This document shows positions 11,499-23,345 of a DNA stretch of 64,000 nucleotides, one piece after another (position 1 is the first letter of the stretch; every line of letters starts with the position of its first letter). Source of the stretch: Sipunculus nudus (lineage: Eukaryota > Annelida > Sipuncula > Golfingiida > Sipunculidae). The position numbers and the translations under genes were made by a program. The stretch spans positions 5,726,576 through 5,790,575 of the forward strand of contig CM049309.1 in NCBI GenBank assembly GCA_026874595.1, given 5' to 3'. The notes beneath the pieces are model-generated. The model saw only the letters and a program-made list of their open reading frames with translations. It ran no database searches and was not told the origin of the DNA.

Positions 11499-11819
11499 TT
11501 GCGGGGTAAAACCTCAGTTGATTCCTGTGAGGAATTAAATAAGGCTAGGTCCACTTATAACAAACAGAAGTTTGTTTCTGCTGAGAAAAATTCCTCTGTT
11601 GACTCCCATGAGGAGTTTGATGATAAAAAGGATGTAGATTCCTTAAATGACACTGAAAAAGAGTTTATGACTGACACTGTCAATGTCAGTTCTTTGTTTA
11701 ATGAAGCTGAGATCGTAGATTCCTCTCCTGACTCTGAAATGGAGTTTGAGCCATTCATACATGATGGTTTTGTATCACTTTCAAGTGATTTTTCAGATTC
11801 TACCCTATATGTATTTTGA
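11499..11819 (+). pseudogene. retroelement spacer ORF, acidic, between gag and protease
   Basis: Open frame rich in Ser, Asp and Glu with repeated DSxEE(L/F)-like segments, lying between the zinc-knuckle remnant and the protease motif. No known domain. It is probably the gag-pol linker of the element and not a separate gene. Confidence 0.4.
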
Positions 11820-12073
11820 GGGACACTGGTTCAGGCCAAACTCTCATGTTAGCAAACACTTTGCCATTTTCTAATAGGTCTTTTACTGGTGCACATGCAC
11901 TTGTTAATGGTGTGTTTTCAGACAAGCACACTTCAGTTCCGCTTCACAGTATACATTTAGAGTCAGATTTGATTTCTAGGAATATTACTATGGGCATAAA
12001 AACTACTTTACCCTTTAAGGGAATTCAGTATCTACTAGGCAATGATGTTGCAGGTGACAGCCTGTACCAATAG
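11816..12073 (+). pseudogene. retropepsin-like protease remnant
   Basis: Aspartic protease active-site motif D-T-G at 11822-11830 within LRDTGSGQTLML, followed by a hydrophobic strand and YLLGNDV near the C-terminus. The frame shifts relative to the preceding acidic ORF at about 11816 and ends in a stop at 12071-12073. Confidence 0.7.
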
Positions 12074-12099
12074 TGACAGAAAAGCCGTCACTTGATCAG

Positions 12100-13520
12100 G
12101 ACACTGATCCGGAAAGTCAGGAAATTCCTTGTTTGTATCCTTCATGTGCTGTAACAAGATCTATGGCCAAGAAAAACACTCATGAGGATAATGGTCCAGA
12201 TAATAACACTCTGGGAATCACTAGTGACTCGTCTAACGACTCGCCCGTACAGGATACAGCATTTTCATGGTTAGAACTTATCACGGAACAGCATACGGAC
12301 CATGAAATTTCATGTTTGTTTCCCAGGGCAGTTTCTAAAGATGAACTGTCACAAAACCCAGTTTGTTTCTATGTTAAAAATGGAGTGCTTATGCGTAAAT
12401 GGCGACCACCTGATGTATGCGCTGATGATGAGTGGGCCATCAAACATTAAATAGTAATGCCCAAAAGCTTTCGCGATGAAATTCTAAGCATGCCACATGA
12501 GGCTCTTTTGTCTGGCCATTTAGGTATAAATAAAACTTATCAGAAAGTTAGTACACACTAAGGGCCTAACCTCAGGAAAGATTTTGTACAATATTGTAAA
12601 TCATGCCATACATGCCGGATGGTAGGCAAGCCCAATCAGAATCCTCCTAAGGTCCCACCTAGGCCTATTCCTGCTTTCGAGGAACCATTCAGTAGGATTA
12701 TTGTTGATTGTGTTGGACCACTGCCCAAAATAAAATCTGGACATATAAACTTGCTGACAATTGTGTGCGCATCTACCAGGTTCCCTGAGGCAATACCATT
12801 GCCCAAAATTAAAGCCAAAAGTGTTGTCAAAGCTCTGACCAAGTTTTTTTTACAACCCTTGGAATACAAAAATCCGTCCAGTCTGACCAAGGGTCTCATT
12901 TTATGTCTTGCTTATTCCAACAAGTTATGCTTGTTATAACAGTACAGCTCTTTGCCATATCATCCTGAAAGTCAGGGCGCCCTCGAGTGTTTTCACCAGA
13001 CATTAAAAAATATGTTCAGGACTTATTGCTATGCAACACAGAAAAACTGAGATGAAGGAATGCACGTATTGCTGTATACTGTCAGAGAATCCTTTCAAGA
13101 GTCCTTGGGTTTCAGTCCCTTTGAACTAGTTTACGGACATGGACCGCGAACTGATCTTCCATTGAAACTACATAAAGAAAAACTCTTGTTTGAAAATCCT
13201 GATTCTCTTAGTTTACTGCAGTATGTCTCAGACTTTCGCTCTAAACTACACAATGCTTTTTAGATTGCAAAGTCAAATCTAAAATCTGCACAAAGTAAAA
13301 TGAAAACAAAGTATGACAAACACACTGTAAGTAGGACGTTTGGGCCTTGTGAAAAGGTCCTTGCCTTACTTCCTATCCCTGGCAGACCTCTGCAAGCTAG
13401 GTATTTTGGTCCTTACATTGTTGAAAAGAAAGTCAGTGATTTAAATTACATAATGTTGACACCAGATAGGCGTAAGAAGAAATAACTGTGCCATGGTAAC
13501 ATGTTGAAATCATATTATGA
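12100..13520 (+). pseudogene. integrase remnant (H2C2 zinc finger, core, GPY/F)
   Basis: The N-terminal zinc-binding residues are visible as HE...GH at about 12500-12525 and C-K-S-C-H-T-C at about 12596-12616. The core begins with the first catalytic aspartate in IIVDCVGP at about 12700. The middle of the core is frameshifted, so the second aspartate is not recognisable. The downstream glutamate is in GALECFHQ at about 12978. A GPY-type motif (RYFGPYIVEKK) lies at about 13400. Stops fall at 12448 and 12559. A protein of this kind inserts retroelement cDNA into chromosomes, but this copy is broken. Confidence 0.8.
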
Positions 13521-13644
13521 CAGAAATAGCACATCAAATGTTGTACATAATGTTACTGCTGTAAATTATGTAAACACTGACCCTGACTCAGTTAAAGTAG
13601 ATACTGATTGTTAGTGTGATGAAGACATTCAGTGTGGTACAGTA

Positions 13645-13945
13645 CCATTAAAAAAACTCAGACATGCTTAACAAACTGGATGCCAAACTGTCACACCTTA
13701 CCGCACAACAAAAACAAGACCTCAAGAACCTGCTGCGGAATTAGGAACATTTGTTTAGTGACATTCCAACGCAAACTAGCATATCGTGCCATGACGTCGG
13801 TGTTGGCGGGGCAGGCGCAGTCAGGCAGCGTCATTAAATTTCTGCATTTTCTAGACCAAAAAACAAAAAGCATATAATGTGTTTTCTTGGTATGGTTGGA
13901 TAATATAGGAAGTTTTGTCCAAATTTTTCTGCTGTAGCTGAACCT
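13645..13945 (+). pseudogene. reverse transcriptase remnant, core deleted
   Basis: The region that normally precedes the RT fingers is present (13670-13830), and the sequence then jumps to the end of the RT thumb (FLGMVG at about 13883). The palm with its catalytic YxDD box is absent. Frames are broken by stops. The breakpoint lies at about 13830-13850. Confidence 0.65.
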
Positions 13946-14555
13946 TTGACTAATTTGTTAAAGAAGAAACAAAAGTTTGTATGGAATGTCCAGTGTGAAA
14001 AAGCATTTCAGAATTTGAAAGCAATTCTGCAAAGTTCACCAGTTTTAGCAGCTCCAGACTTTTCTGTACCTTTTAAGTTAGCCGTAGATGCTAGTGATAC
14101 TGCTGCTGGTGCTGTGTTGTTACAAGAAGGCAATGATGGCATAGATCATCAAGTTCACCAGTTTTAGCAGCTCCAGACTTTTCTGTACCTTTTAAGTTGC
14201 CGTAGATGCTAGTGATACTGCTGCTGGTGCTGTGTTGTTACAAGAATGCAATGATGGCATAGATCATCCAATTCGTTATTTCTCGAGAAAGTTTAATGCA
14301 AACCAGAAAAACTACTCCACTAATGAAAAAGAATGTTTGGCTTTGATTTTGGCATTGCAACATTTTGAAGTTTATGTTACTTCATCAATCAGGCCTAACA
14401 TTGTCTTCAGTCATCACAATCCCCTTACGTTTATGAACAGGTTGAAGTGTAAAAATCTTGTTCTTACAGGATTACAATCTTGGAAATCATACACATTAAA
14501 GGGAAAGACAATGTACTTGCTGATTGCTTATCGAGATGTTTATAAAATGTTGTAA
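13946..14555 (+). pseudogene. RNase H remnant with internal duplication
   Basis: RNase H residues are visible as the aspartate in LAVDASDTAAGAVLL and the glutamate in NEKECLALILALQHFEVY. The later acidic position, normally Asp before HNPL, reads His (FSHHNPL at about 14410). A 119-bp tandem duplication (14032-14268) splits the domain and adds a frameshift. Confidence 0.75.
14032..14268 (+). repeat. 119-bp tandem duplication inside RNase H
   Basis: Unit one 14032-14150 and unit two 14151-about 14268 begin AAGTTCACCAGTTTTAGCAG. Unit two lacks one A (AAGTTGCCG instead of AAGTTAGCCG) and has one GAAGG/GAATG change. The deletion shifts the frame. Confidence 0.9.
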
Positions 14556-14627
14556 ACAAGATGTTTCTGCATTTTTGTAAATAAAATGAATTTTGAGATG
14601 TTGTAAAAATTGAGTGATTGTGATCGC

Positions 14628-14660
14628 AAAAAGAAAGTTTTCCGAGAAAACTTTCTTTTT
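14628..14660. other. perfect 15-bp hairpin before the 3' LTR
   Basis: AAAAAGAAAGTTTTC, loop CGA, GAAAACTTTCTTTTT: a perfect 15-bp stem with a 3-nt loop, followed by a purine-rich tract (14666-14677) and the 3' LTR at 14678. Function unknown. Confidence 0.85.
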
Positions 14661-14665
14661 TCTTA

Positions 14666-14677
14666 CAAGAGAGGGAG
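14666..14677 (+). other. polypurine tract of the LTR element
   Basis: CAAGAGAGGGAG immediately before the TGTTACAGG start of the 3' LTR, the usual place and composition for plus-strand priming. Confidence 0.6.
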
Positions 14678-15650
14678 TGTTACAGGTGCCCTTTTTATTG
14701 TGTGACACGGGCGTATCTCGTGATGTGGCGCCCGCGTCTGGCCGCGTGTTGCACTCTCAGTTTAATCCGTACTGGTTGAACTCTCGTTGTCATGCTAGCT
14801 TGGGGCTTTCTCGCCTGGCCGAGCCGGGGCGAGCTCACGTGTGAACCCTAATATATTGAGACACTGCGTTCGTTTTTCTAGTATGTTCTTTGAACGTGTA
14901 TACCGTCTGGCCGCGTGTTGCACTCTCAGTTTAATCCGTACTGGTTGAACTCTCGTTGTCATGCTAGCTTGGGGCTTTCTCGCCTGGCCGATCCGGGGCG
15001 AGCTCACGTGTGAACCCTAATATGTTGAGACACTGCGTTCGTTTTTCTAGTATGTTCTTTGAACGTGTATACCGTGTTAGATTCTTTAGATGGTTCGAGA
15101 AATGGAAAATTCTCGGCCTGAGGTGAAAAGTTATATAAAGAGGGTGTGTTTTAGAGCCGGGAGAGAGGTGAGAGAATATTCCAGCGGACACAGACGTGTG
15201 TATGTCAGTGGGACCTGTCCGATTATCCAGTAATTTCAGGGATTCTACTATTACTAACTCTATACAATTTAATGCTGCCTGCCTCAAGTTTACATTCTGG
15301 ATTGTTACAAGAGCTTTACATTGGACTGTTATTCTTCGAGAGGATTTGTGTGGACTTTCCATCCGGTTTATACATTTAAAGGACTTACCGTTGTGCACAG
15401 TGGTGGTATCCAGGTACTGTGCACTTTGTTTATTTTACTGTGTCATTGTATTGAATTGGTGTATTGTAATGTTAGGGTTGTTTAAAGAATAAATTATGGT
15501 TATTTGTTGACAAAAAACCACTGACTTCTTTATTCATTCCCCTTGACATTTCACGCTGCCTAGTGTTACAGAATCTGATTTTTTTTATCTCCTTGACCAA
15601 ATTTATGTTCATCACGCATACGTGATCTGTTGATATTAGGTTCCGTAACA
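14678..15650 (+). repeat. 3' LTR
   Basis: Starts TGTTACAGG and ends TTCCGTAACA. It contains a TATAAAGAGG promoter-like box at about 15133, the GTTTTAGAGCCGG block shared with the 5' LTR, and an AATAAA at about 15488. It is about 160 bp longer than the solo LTR because of an internal 169-bp duplication. Confidence 0.85.
14735..15072 (+). repeat. 169-bp tandem duplication in LTR U3
   Basis: Units 14735-14903 and 14904-15072 begin CGTCTGGCCGCGTGTTGCAC and differ at only a few bases (for example GAGCC/GATCC, ATATATTG/ATATGTTG). The second unit continues into the single-copy U3. Confidence 0.92.
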
Positions 15651-15707
15651 GTATGGAATAAAACTTGTTTCACTTGTATCTCTTGTGTATACTTCTCATT
15701 CACGAAT

Positions 15708-16050
15708 CCACCAGAGGTCGCTTCTACTCAAAACCAACCTCTTCCAGTAAGGCAGTGTTGGTTGGCCGGGACTACTTGTCTTAACTGTAAAACTTGAAAA
15801 TCAAAATTTGTTACAGTTAAAGGAAATATCATCTGTTCACATTTTCCATGCGCATGCTTACAAAATATAGACAAGACACCCATATTCATCTTATTTGCCT
15901 TCGAAAATTCTTATCCAACTTACTGAAAGGGATACATGACAATATTCATTACTTTATACCTACGCCATTTGTGTATTTGGAAGCCCCGGTGCATTGTGGG
16001 CTGCACATTTTGACGCCCACAAATCCTAACTAGCAGATTCGTTCTCGCGT
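15708..16050 (+). repeat. dispersed repeat family R1, copy
   Basis: Begins at the AGAGGTCGCTTCTACTCAAA block, then GGGACTACTTGTCTTAACTG, CCATGCGCATGCTTACAAA and GGTGCATTGTGGG. The same blocks in the same order recur at about 48450, 51925, 53875 and 57118. No open frame. Confidence 0.75.
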
Positions 16051-16089
16051 GGGTCCGATTCTGCAAAGTGGGCTTCTGACAGCCAAATA

Positions 16090-17630
16090 TGATATCTTGA
16101 TACCGGGTACCCTTGGATAACTATGATGCACGCTCATTTCGCACAACTCCAATGCTCGTAAATTATTAACGGACCCATTAACTTTAAATTAACTAAGTGG
16201 AATTCTGATAAAAATTATTTTTAAAATTGCATAATGAAATCTTTTCCGTTATACCAAAGCAGCGCTGAAGCGGTGAATAAGGGAACTAAATAAAATCAGA
16301 GTTTGATGGCGGATGTTGCGAGCAGCCCACCGTTCCCTCCAATGAATGTGTATCTGATGTTTCAAACGTTTAGTCTAAATTCAGACTTATAAATCGTATC
16401 TTAATATTTTGTTATCTAGATACAGTTATGATGTATATGTCTTCTATATTCATGAAGTGATTTTTTCAGTGTGTAGTATTGTGTACGTTGTGGGAGATAA
16501 TTAAATATATATAAATATTTTTGTTTATATTACTATTGGGCTTGCTGCTCATTGAAATGTTTCTCTGAATCGAACCTTTGTTGAGTTACAGCAAATGTAT
16601 TTTGCTGTTTATGTTATCTGTGGAGTACTAGAGGGGAGCTGGGTCATAATAAGGCACCTATACGAAAGGAAACACTCCCTGTTGCAATGAATATAGTATG
16701 CTTACAAATGGCATCGATATTTTTATTTCCAGTCTCTAACGTTTTTCATACCTGTCATATCAACATATACAAATAAGTTGATATAATGACGCATATAGGT
16801 AAATTATCATTACAAATGATAAACATAATACTATATTTCAGGCGAGGCTACATAACAGAAAACGAATAATGGGGAAAATTACCACAGATTTTACAGAGAA
16901 CAATTAGGTAGTAACGATTTTTAAAAGGTTCTAGGGTTAACCATGTCTCTATTCAAAATTAGACCTCTTTCTAAAACAAAGATAGTGTCAGTGATCAGTT
17001 GGAGCCATAGCCACATCAGTTTGCAGAATATTTAAAGTGTATGATGTAGGTCTCATTTTTACAGAAATGTTATTCCGAGTTCCTTCTTCATGCGTGTTTT
17101 TCCATTTACAAAATTTGATAGCAAGTTTTGTCGAGTTATTGGACATTGGCGAACATAGTCTGTTTCAACAGACTATTGGTTGTGCATGCATTTGTTGAGG
17201 TCAATCGCGGCGCAGTCGACGAACAGCTTGTAGTGGCGGCTTAGTACCATTTCCCTCCTTCCACCTACAGGAAGTTTTTATCGGGTTCCATCATATCAAC
17301 AGCTCGCCATTGAATTTTTTCCCACTATGATGTATCTCATATACATCAAGGTACATACAAAATTACCATTTGTATTTAAACCAAACTAGCAGTATATCCA
17401 GTTTCCGACTTTCAACTAGCGACAACCATGTTTTAGTCTGCACAAAATGGTGGACCAGGCAGGGTTTTGAGTAAATCAAGGTTTGTTAAGGGCGCGGCAA
17501 TGCGGAGATATGTCGTGGACTGAATGTATCTCCGGAAAGAGTTTGGTGTAGATAAGACCTGTGTTTGCTGAGAAGAAGCCGGAATAACGCTCCTGATCGA
17601 GTGACCACGCACAAGTCAGTGAATTGCAGT
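16090..17630. other. intergenic region downstream of gene B, no gene seen
   Basis: AT-rich sequence between the R1 copy and the gene B stop codon. It presumably contains the gene B 3' UTR. No coding pattern, RNA gene or clear repeat. Confidence 0.5.
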
Positions 17631-17636
17631 CAGGTG

Positions 17637-17642
17637 TTTATT
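17637..17642 (-). terminator. AATAAA overlapping the gene B stop codon
   Basis: On the minus strand the end reads CAATAAACACC: the TAA stop (17640-17638) lies within an AATAAA hexamer. If used, the 3' UTR would be only some tens of bases. A later signal is equally possible. Confidence 0.35.
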
Positions 17643-17757
17643 GTGGGAGTTCTTCATCGTTCGTGTGTTCTAGCTTTCTGTTCAATTCTTTCAGCATGGC
17701 ATTCATCACTGCAGGGTCCTGATAAAAATTCCTTTCCACGTGATCTCCGTCTGTTTC
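17638..17757 (-). CDS. Gene B exon 17: cytoplasmic tail and stop
   Basis: Acceptor TTTTTACTTTCAG, phase 0, 39 codons plus TAA. Residues 1057-1095 are acidic and helical-looking (ETDGDHVERNFYQDP ... NDEELPQ), with no proline-rich motif, unlike the gene A tail. Confidence 0.82.
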   Translation of the reverse strand, partial: ETDGDHVERNFYQDPAVMNAMLKELNRKLEHTNDEELPQ

Positions 17758-20700
17758 CTGAAAGTAAAAATGAAATCGTTCAATTGTTTGGTTTAAATTA
17801 CAAATAATATTTAAAAACACGTGTTCTTGTTTGATTAAATTAAGGGTTCATAATTTTTCAGTTTTACATATTTCAGATATAAATGATAATAAATTAAATT
17901 AAAAAAGATAAATTATGAAAATTGCTTAATTTAAATATGTGTAAAACCATGTAACCTTTAAACAATCGTGTTAAATAATTATTCATTTTATATATTGTAT
18001 ATACGTTTGATCCAGTGACAAATTTACACAATCAATGCAAAAGTTTATGAATGCAAATGATACGTTTAAGAAACCATTTTGATTTGTTTGGTGGTTTTAT
18101 CTACACCAATCGATATCCATCAGAATCTTATTGAATATGCCAGACTCAAAATGGTAGACATCTAGACATCTGATTTTAATTCTATAGAGACAATTTTAGT
18201 AACAATCCGGCGAAACATATGACAAAAATGAATCAGTAGTGAAAATAATATTGCAATAATTAATTATAGTCAGTGAAAACTTAAAAAAATTACACAATAA
18301 CGAAATCAATGGTTTCTTGAGTATCAAGCCGGGTTCACATTTTCTATACACTACTTTTGTAACAGTTGTGTACACAAGTTAGAAATAAAATAATGGCCAG
18401 CAGGATTATGCAAAAGAAATGTCTAAACAAATTCCTTGAAAATGTGTGTAGAGAACCCTGAATATTAACCATACCATTAAAGTTATTAATCTTGATAAAA
18501 AGGCGGAACCAGGTTGATTCTTTGACATTTGATGATGTGTGAGCTGTATACTGAGAGTTATTTTGATTAAATACTAAATTAGAAGAATTTGATATTTACC
18601 TTTTTATTGTAATGACAAAAATAGATCATGACCACCAGGCAGATGATGGACAGAAGGAGGATAACAAACGTTACTATCAGGAAAATACGAAGGGGTTCTG
18701 CAATGGACTCGCCCTGATCACGTGGGTCCTGTAAACGTGATCTTGCAAATGGAACAGCGCATGGCAGGGACTCCGGGTGCATTCGTAGACGGTCCTCCAA
18801 ATCCTGCACGAAAGATCCCAAAGCATTTTTCAAAGGTGCAACTATTTTCACCGTAAGAGTTACAAAAGTCTGTCCATTAGATCGCTCCACCCGCAGTGTA
18901 GGTTCTTCAAACGTTGCCACTGGATTGTCCATAATGGAAGATAATTTTTGGCGTATTATAATCTGATCCTCGTTACAAACAGGGTTTTCATGAGGATATG
19001 GAATCGTTATCTCCTTTAACATCTCCTGTAGTTCATCTTCCTCTATGGGTTGCGGGTTAACTTTTTCCACCACACGGATGACAGGCGACGTTATTAAATC
19101 AATATCTGCAGAAATTATTTCCCATGCAATATCTCTGTCCTTGTAACCTCTTGAAAGTTTATCTCCGCATAATGTAAGTTTCACCCGACAAGAGGGATCC
19201 GTTATGAGCTTCGTAAATTCAACTGAAAGTTTCCTGACTATGTTCCAGCTCTTCAGAAGAACAATAAAATGTTTTCCATACCGAACAGGTTTTAGATTAC
19301 CTCTAATGCCTAAAGCATTTTTGAATGCGATTGTAAAAGGTGGTGGTTCGGTGAACGGGTAATCGATTACGACACGCACCAGCCGGTCCATCACACTGAT
19401 GTCGTGGGAGTAATATCTGTCCGTGCAGGCACCGTATATGTTCTTACAGCTAGATATATCTACAGAACACCAGAAGACGTTTTTATCAAGCATATGGGTT
19501 CATATGATACATTTGAACAAGTAAATGCCAGGCGGCGGGAGTTATGTTTTCGGCTGGATCCAGATTGTAATTAGGATTACCCCAAAAAGTTAATAAATTG
19601 TTTCTTGTATCATTGCCGAGTTATCTTGATCATTTCATCAAAATCCGTTTAGAACTTATTGAATAATGTTGCTAACATAAAAACAGACAAACAAATAAAC
19701 CAACGCCGGCAAAAGCATAACCATCTTGACGGAGGTAATAACGTATACTTCATGGGGTCTAACATGAACTTAAAGCAACATTTGGATTAATTATAGATAT
19801 AGGGGGTTTAAACAATAATGATGCTTTTAAACGTTAAATACACAATGTATCGGGACACCTACCGAGACCTAGTTCACGATATCCAACTTTTCTAGATGGA
19901 AACCATTAATCAAGGCACTAACCAAATATGTACCAGAAAGAACCCGGGCAATAGGAACAAGTAACCAGATGGTCTCTTGATGAAACCATGTGGGATCTTG
20001 AAAGAACCTTTTTTTCCTTGAGTGTACCAATCGTTTTGTGTACTAGCTCACGATACCCAACTTTAATATCAATACAGTAGAGCTTCATAAATCCGAACAC
20101 CGTTTATTCGAAATTCGTTTTTCCAAAATTGAAAGAGTGAGAACTGAAAATTGTTTATCCGAAAACCAAATAATGAAACAATATGCATATATTATTAGCT
20201 GTATTAATATCTGTCAAGCAATGGTTAAGGCCTTAGTTTAGCGACAGGTTGGCATACGGAATCGTTAATGTGAACAATCGTTAATCCGAACAAAACACTG
20301 TCTTCCGAGCTTTTCGGATAAACGACGCTATATTATATCATTAATAGTATCACAGTAGTTACCAGTTTGAGATTCCACAGTATCCACGGCTATATGTTTG
20401 TCATGTTTGTTGATCAGAATTTCAGGAGCTTCATAACCCCAGAAAACCTTTTGCGGTGGTCGCCTTGAATGAACCTGCAAGAGGGGTTTTCCAGAAGTAT
20501 TTAAGAACTGAGAAAACTTGTAAGTGAACATTCCCTCTTCATTATAAAATATAATTATTTTATTAACATATTCTGGCAGTGTGTCCATACCTAAGTGTAT
20601 ACAGTTTCATGAAAATAAAGATATGCTTAAAATAAAAGTTGATACTACCAAATGTTTTCATTTATATAATATAAATATTTTCAATAAAGTATGAATGAAC

Positions 20701-22650
20701 ATATCGCAATTTATATATAATTATTACGGAGATATAATAGAAAGTTAACTATGATATATATTATATCAGATCCAATTATAATTTATCGTATACCCTTGGT
20801 ATAGTTGAACGATAAATTCAATTATTCTCTCATTTACATAAAACTGATTTTCAAGTCGGGTACCAGAACCAATTTTTAAATTTAAAAAATGTTCAAGCAA
20901 GCAACTACAACTGCCCAGTTTCCTGTAACATCTGCATAGATACAGGTCAACCGCATGTCTCTGGTTGACTTTTTGTTTGTGAGTGTTTCATATTCGTGAA
21001 ATTCGCGATGTGTAATCATGAAAATAAAACCTTCGTGAATAGAAGGTCTCGCCGTCGAAGGTAAATGGTAAGGCAAATATTGATATTATAAATAATAATA
21101 TATCTTGCATGTGACCCATTTATCAAAGATTACTACTTTAAATTATATCAGAACTTTCCGATTATCAGCCAATAATTAATAATAATTTGTACCTGTTCGA
21201 TATCCATATGGATCTAAGTCCATTCTTTAAACACACATATTATTTTATATAATTTATTCATAAAATAATGAATATATTATAAGATCGCGAAAATAAAACC
21301 CTCACGAGCCACGAAAAGTGAAAATCACGAATATTTAACCACACGTATAAAGTCAAGCATAACACAGTCTGACCTGGAGAACGCCGCGGTCGTGTCCCCT
21401 TATCGGCGTTTCGTCATCTTCTAAATCAAAATCACGGAAGCTGAACTCCGCAGGGTACGAGAGGTAATTCTCTGTCAGAATATCAAGGCCTGGAAAAAAC
21501 ATTCTTTAGAATCTGGGAACTGTCTAATAAGCATTATTTAAAATGTACACAAGCATTTGTAATAAAACATGTATTAACTCACAATATTATTTTATTTTGG
21601 CTGAATCCCATCTTTTTCCCGGCAAAACTATTCTGGAACTTACAATACGTTGTTATATATTTTCGTAATTAAACACGCATTTAAACTGAAAAGAAAGTTC
21701 ACCCTTTTTTAAAGCTTGAAAATCGTAATTGGTCAGGTGGTATGCACTGACCGCGCCCGATGCATGATAATTTAAACTCGTGTACAGGAGAAAGCAAACC
21801 ATTTTAGAAAGAAACTTTTGCAGATACCACAACATTCATAGAAAAATACCATATATTTCAAGAATTTTGAATATGCCAGGTCCCTTTCACGTTTTCTATT
21901 TTCAGAAACTACTCCCGAGGGATAACTTGACATATACATATGATAAGTGTTCTATATATTGGTACATGGTGACATTAGGTTTCAAATAATGGTTGATAAT
22001 ATCAAGATTAAAAATAGTTAATTTTGATCTCCGCCATGGCAGCTCATCAACCCATATGACCTTGTCAGAAATACAGCATTATTCCTCTAAAAAAGTCCTA
22101 GATCCAGATAGTGATCAAAATAAGTCTTAAAATTTAATGAATTGTTCCTTGTATCACTGCGGACCTATCCTGAAAATTTCTTTAAATTCTTTGAATAACT
22201 AATTGAGTAATGTTGCTAGCAGACAGACAAGCAAACGGACGAGCAGACAAAACCAACACCGTCAAAGATATTATTCCCGCCCCGTGGTGGAGGTAATTAT
22301 TCTTTGGTGTGGTCTTAATTTTCATAAGAAAAATTACCATCACTTAATGCATCATCATTCGCCATACAACTGGAAGGTCCGTTTGAGTTGCATGTAAAAG
22401 ACTGCCACCGTTTTTCCAGTACATTGGTGATATGTATTGAACCACTGGAAGTTAAACTCTTCTAAAAATACAGAAATATTTTAAAAACGATATTCAATGA
22501 CACAATAATTAGATTGCTGACATATAAAATAAACTTATCACTCTTCAGAGTCATATATTACGTGTCAGTAGACCAGTGCAACATACAAAACAGCGCCGGA
22601 ATAAAATAGTGAGAAAGATGGTCATTAATAATATAAATTACATATTTATA

Positions 22651-22696
<46 letters not shown>

Positions 22697-23264
22697 TAGA
22701 ATTTGTATAGAATATAGCTTATTTCTTTAATGCACACTGTGCTCTTTGAAAGACGTTATTCATACAGGTCTTTCAATATATCAGGTATTATTACCACCAT
22801 GAAAACAGTCATGGTCTCTTAAATAAGACAGTAACCCTAACGACCACTTCAGTTTAGCAACCATCTCAAAATAAAGACCACAGGTTCACGATCCCGGCTC
22901 TTATTTTTTTCTCCCCCTTTTTATAAGACATTTCATAGACGACCCTCTCCAAACTACGAACACTATATCAAGGTCCCTTTCGTGGTCGTAATATCGTGGA
23001 TTTACTGTATTTATATGAGCTCTGCCCGCATAGGGTATTTAGGGTATTTACAAATACATTTCAAATGTGCTTTATTTCAACTGTAAATGTATTGTGGGAA
23101 AGGGACTTCGAGTTGACCAATTTCCTGATTTTACAAATCTATCAGACAGATTTTTTGTAAATCACATAAAGTAACAGAGTTCCAATGGCGTAAATTTCTT
23201 TAAAATAGGAGATGACTCGTAGGTGTGTTAGTATAATCAAAGTTGGATTAACCTTTTAATTAAC

Positions 23265-23345
<81 letters not shown>

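Larger units (their letters stand above)
9793..15650 (+). mobile_element. degenerate Ty3/gypsy-type LTR retrotransposon with Gmr1-like domain order
   Basis: The 5' end begins TGTTACAG and the 3' LTR ends CCGTAACA, giving TG...CA termini with a short inverted repeat. Internal order is gag, protease, integrase, reverse transcriptase remnant, RNase H, so integrase lies upstream of RT. This order is known from Gmr1-like Ty3/gypsy elements and differs from ordinary Ty3/gypsy. The GPY/F motif in the integrase C-terminus supports Ty3/gypsy rather than Ty1/copia. The copy is dead: many in-frame stops, frameshifts, a deleted RT core, a truncated 5' LTR and no recognisable primer-binding site. No target-site duplication is visible, so the ends may come from separate insertions. 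Confidence 0.85.

Noticed and set aside
9793-15650. An intact or active retroelement or endogenous retrovirus
   Set aside because: No envelope-like frame, no RT core, multiple stops and a truncated 5' LTR; it is a dead LTR retrotransposon.
20475-20590. Longer version of gene B exon 15 using the acceptor at 20591-20595
   Set aside because: The extension matches neither A nor C, and the internal acceptor at 20475 joins exon 14 in phase with a continuous match.
20882-21350. Possible MITE with CGCGAAAATAAAAC phrases
   Set aside because: Two short similar phrases (about 21001 and 21286), but no defined ends or second copy were found.
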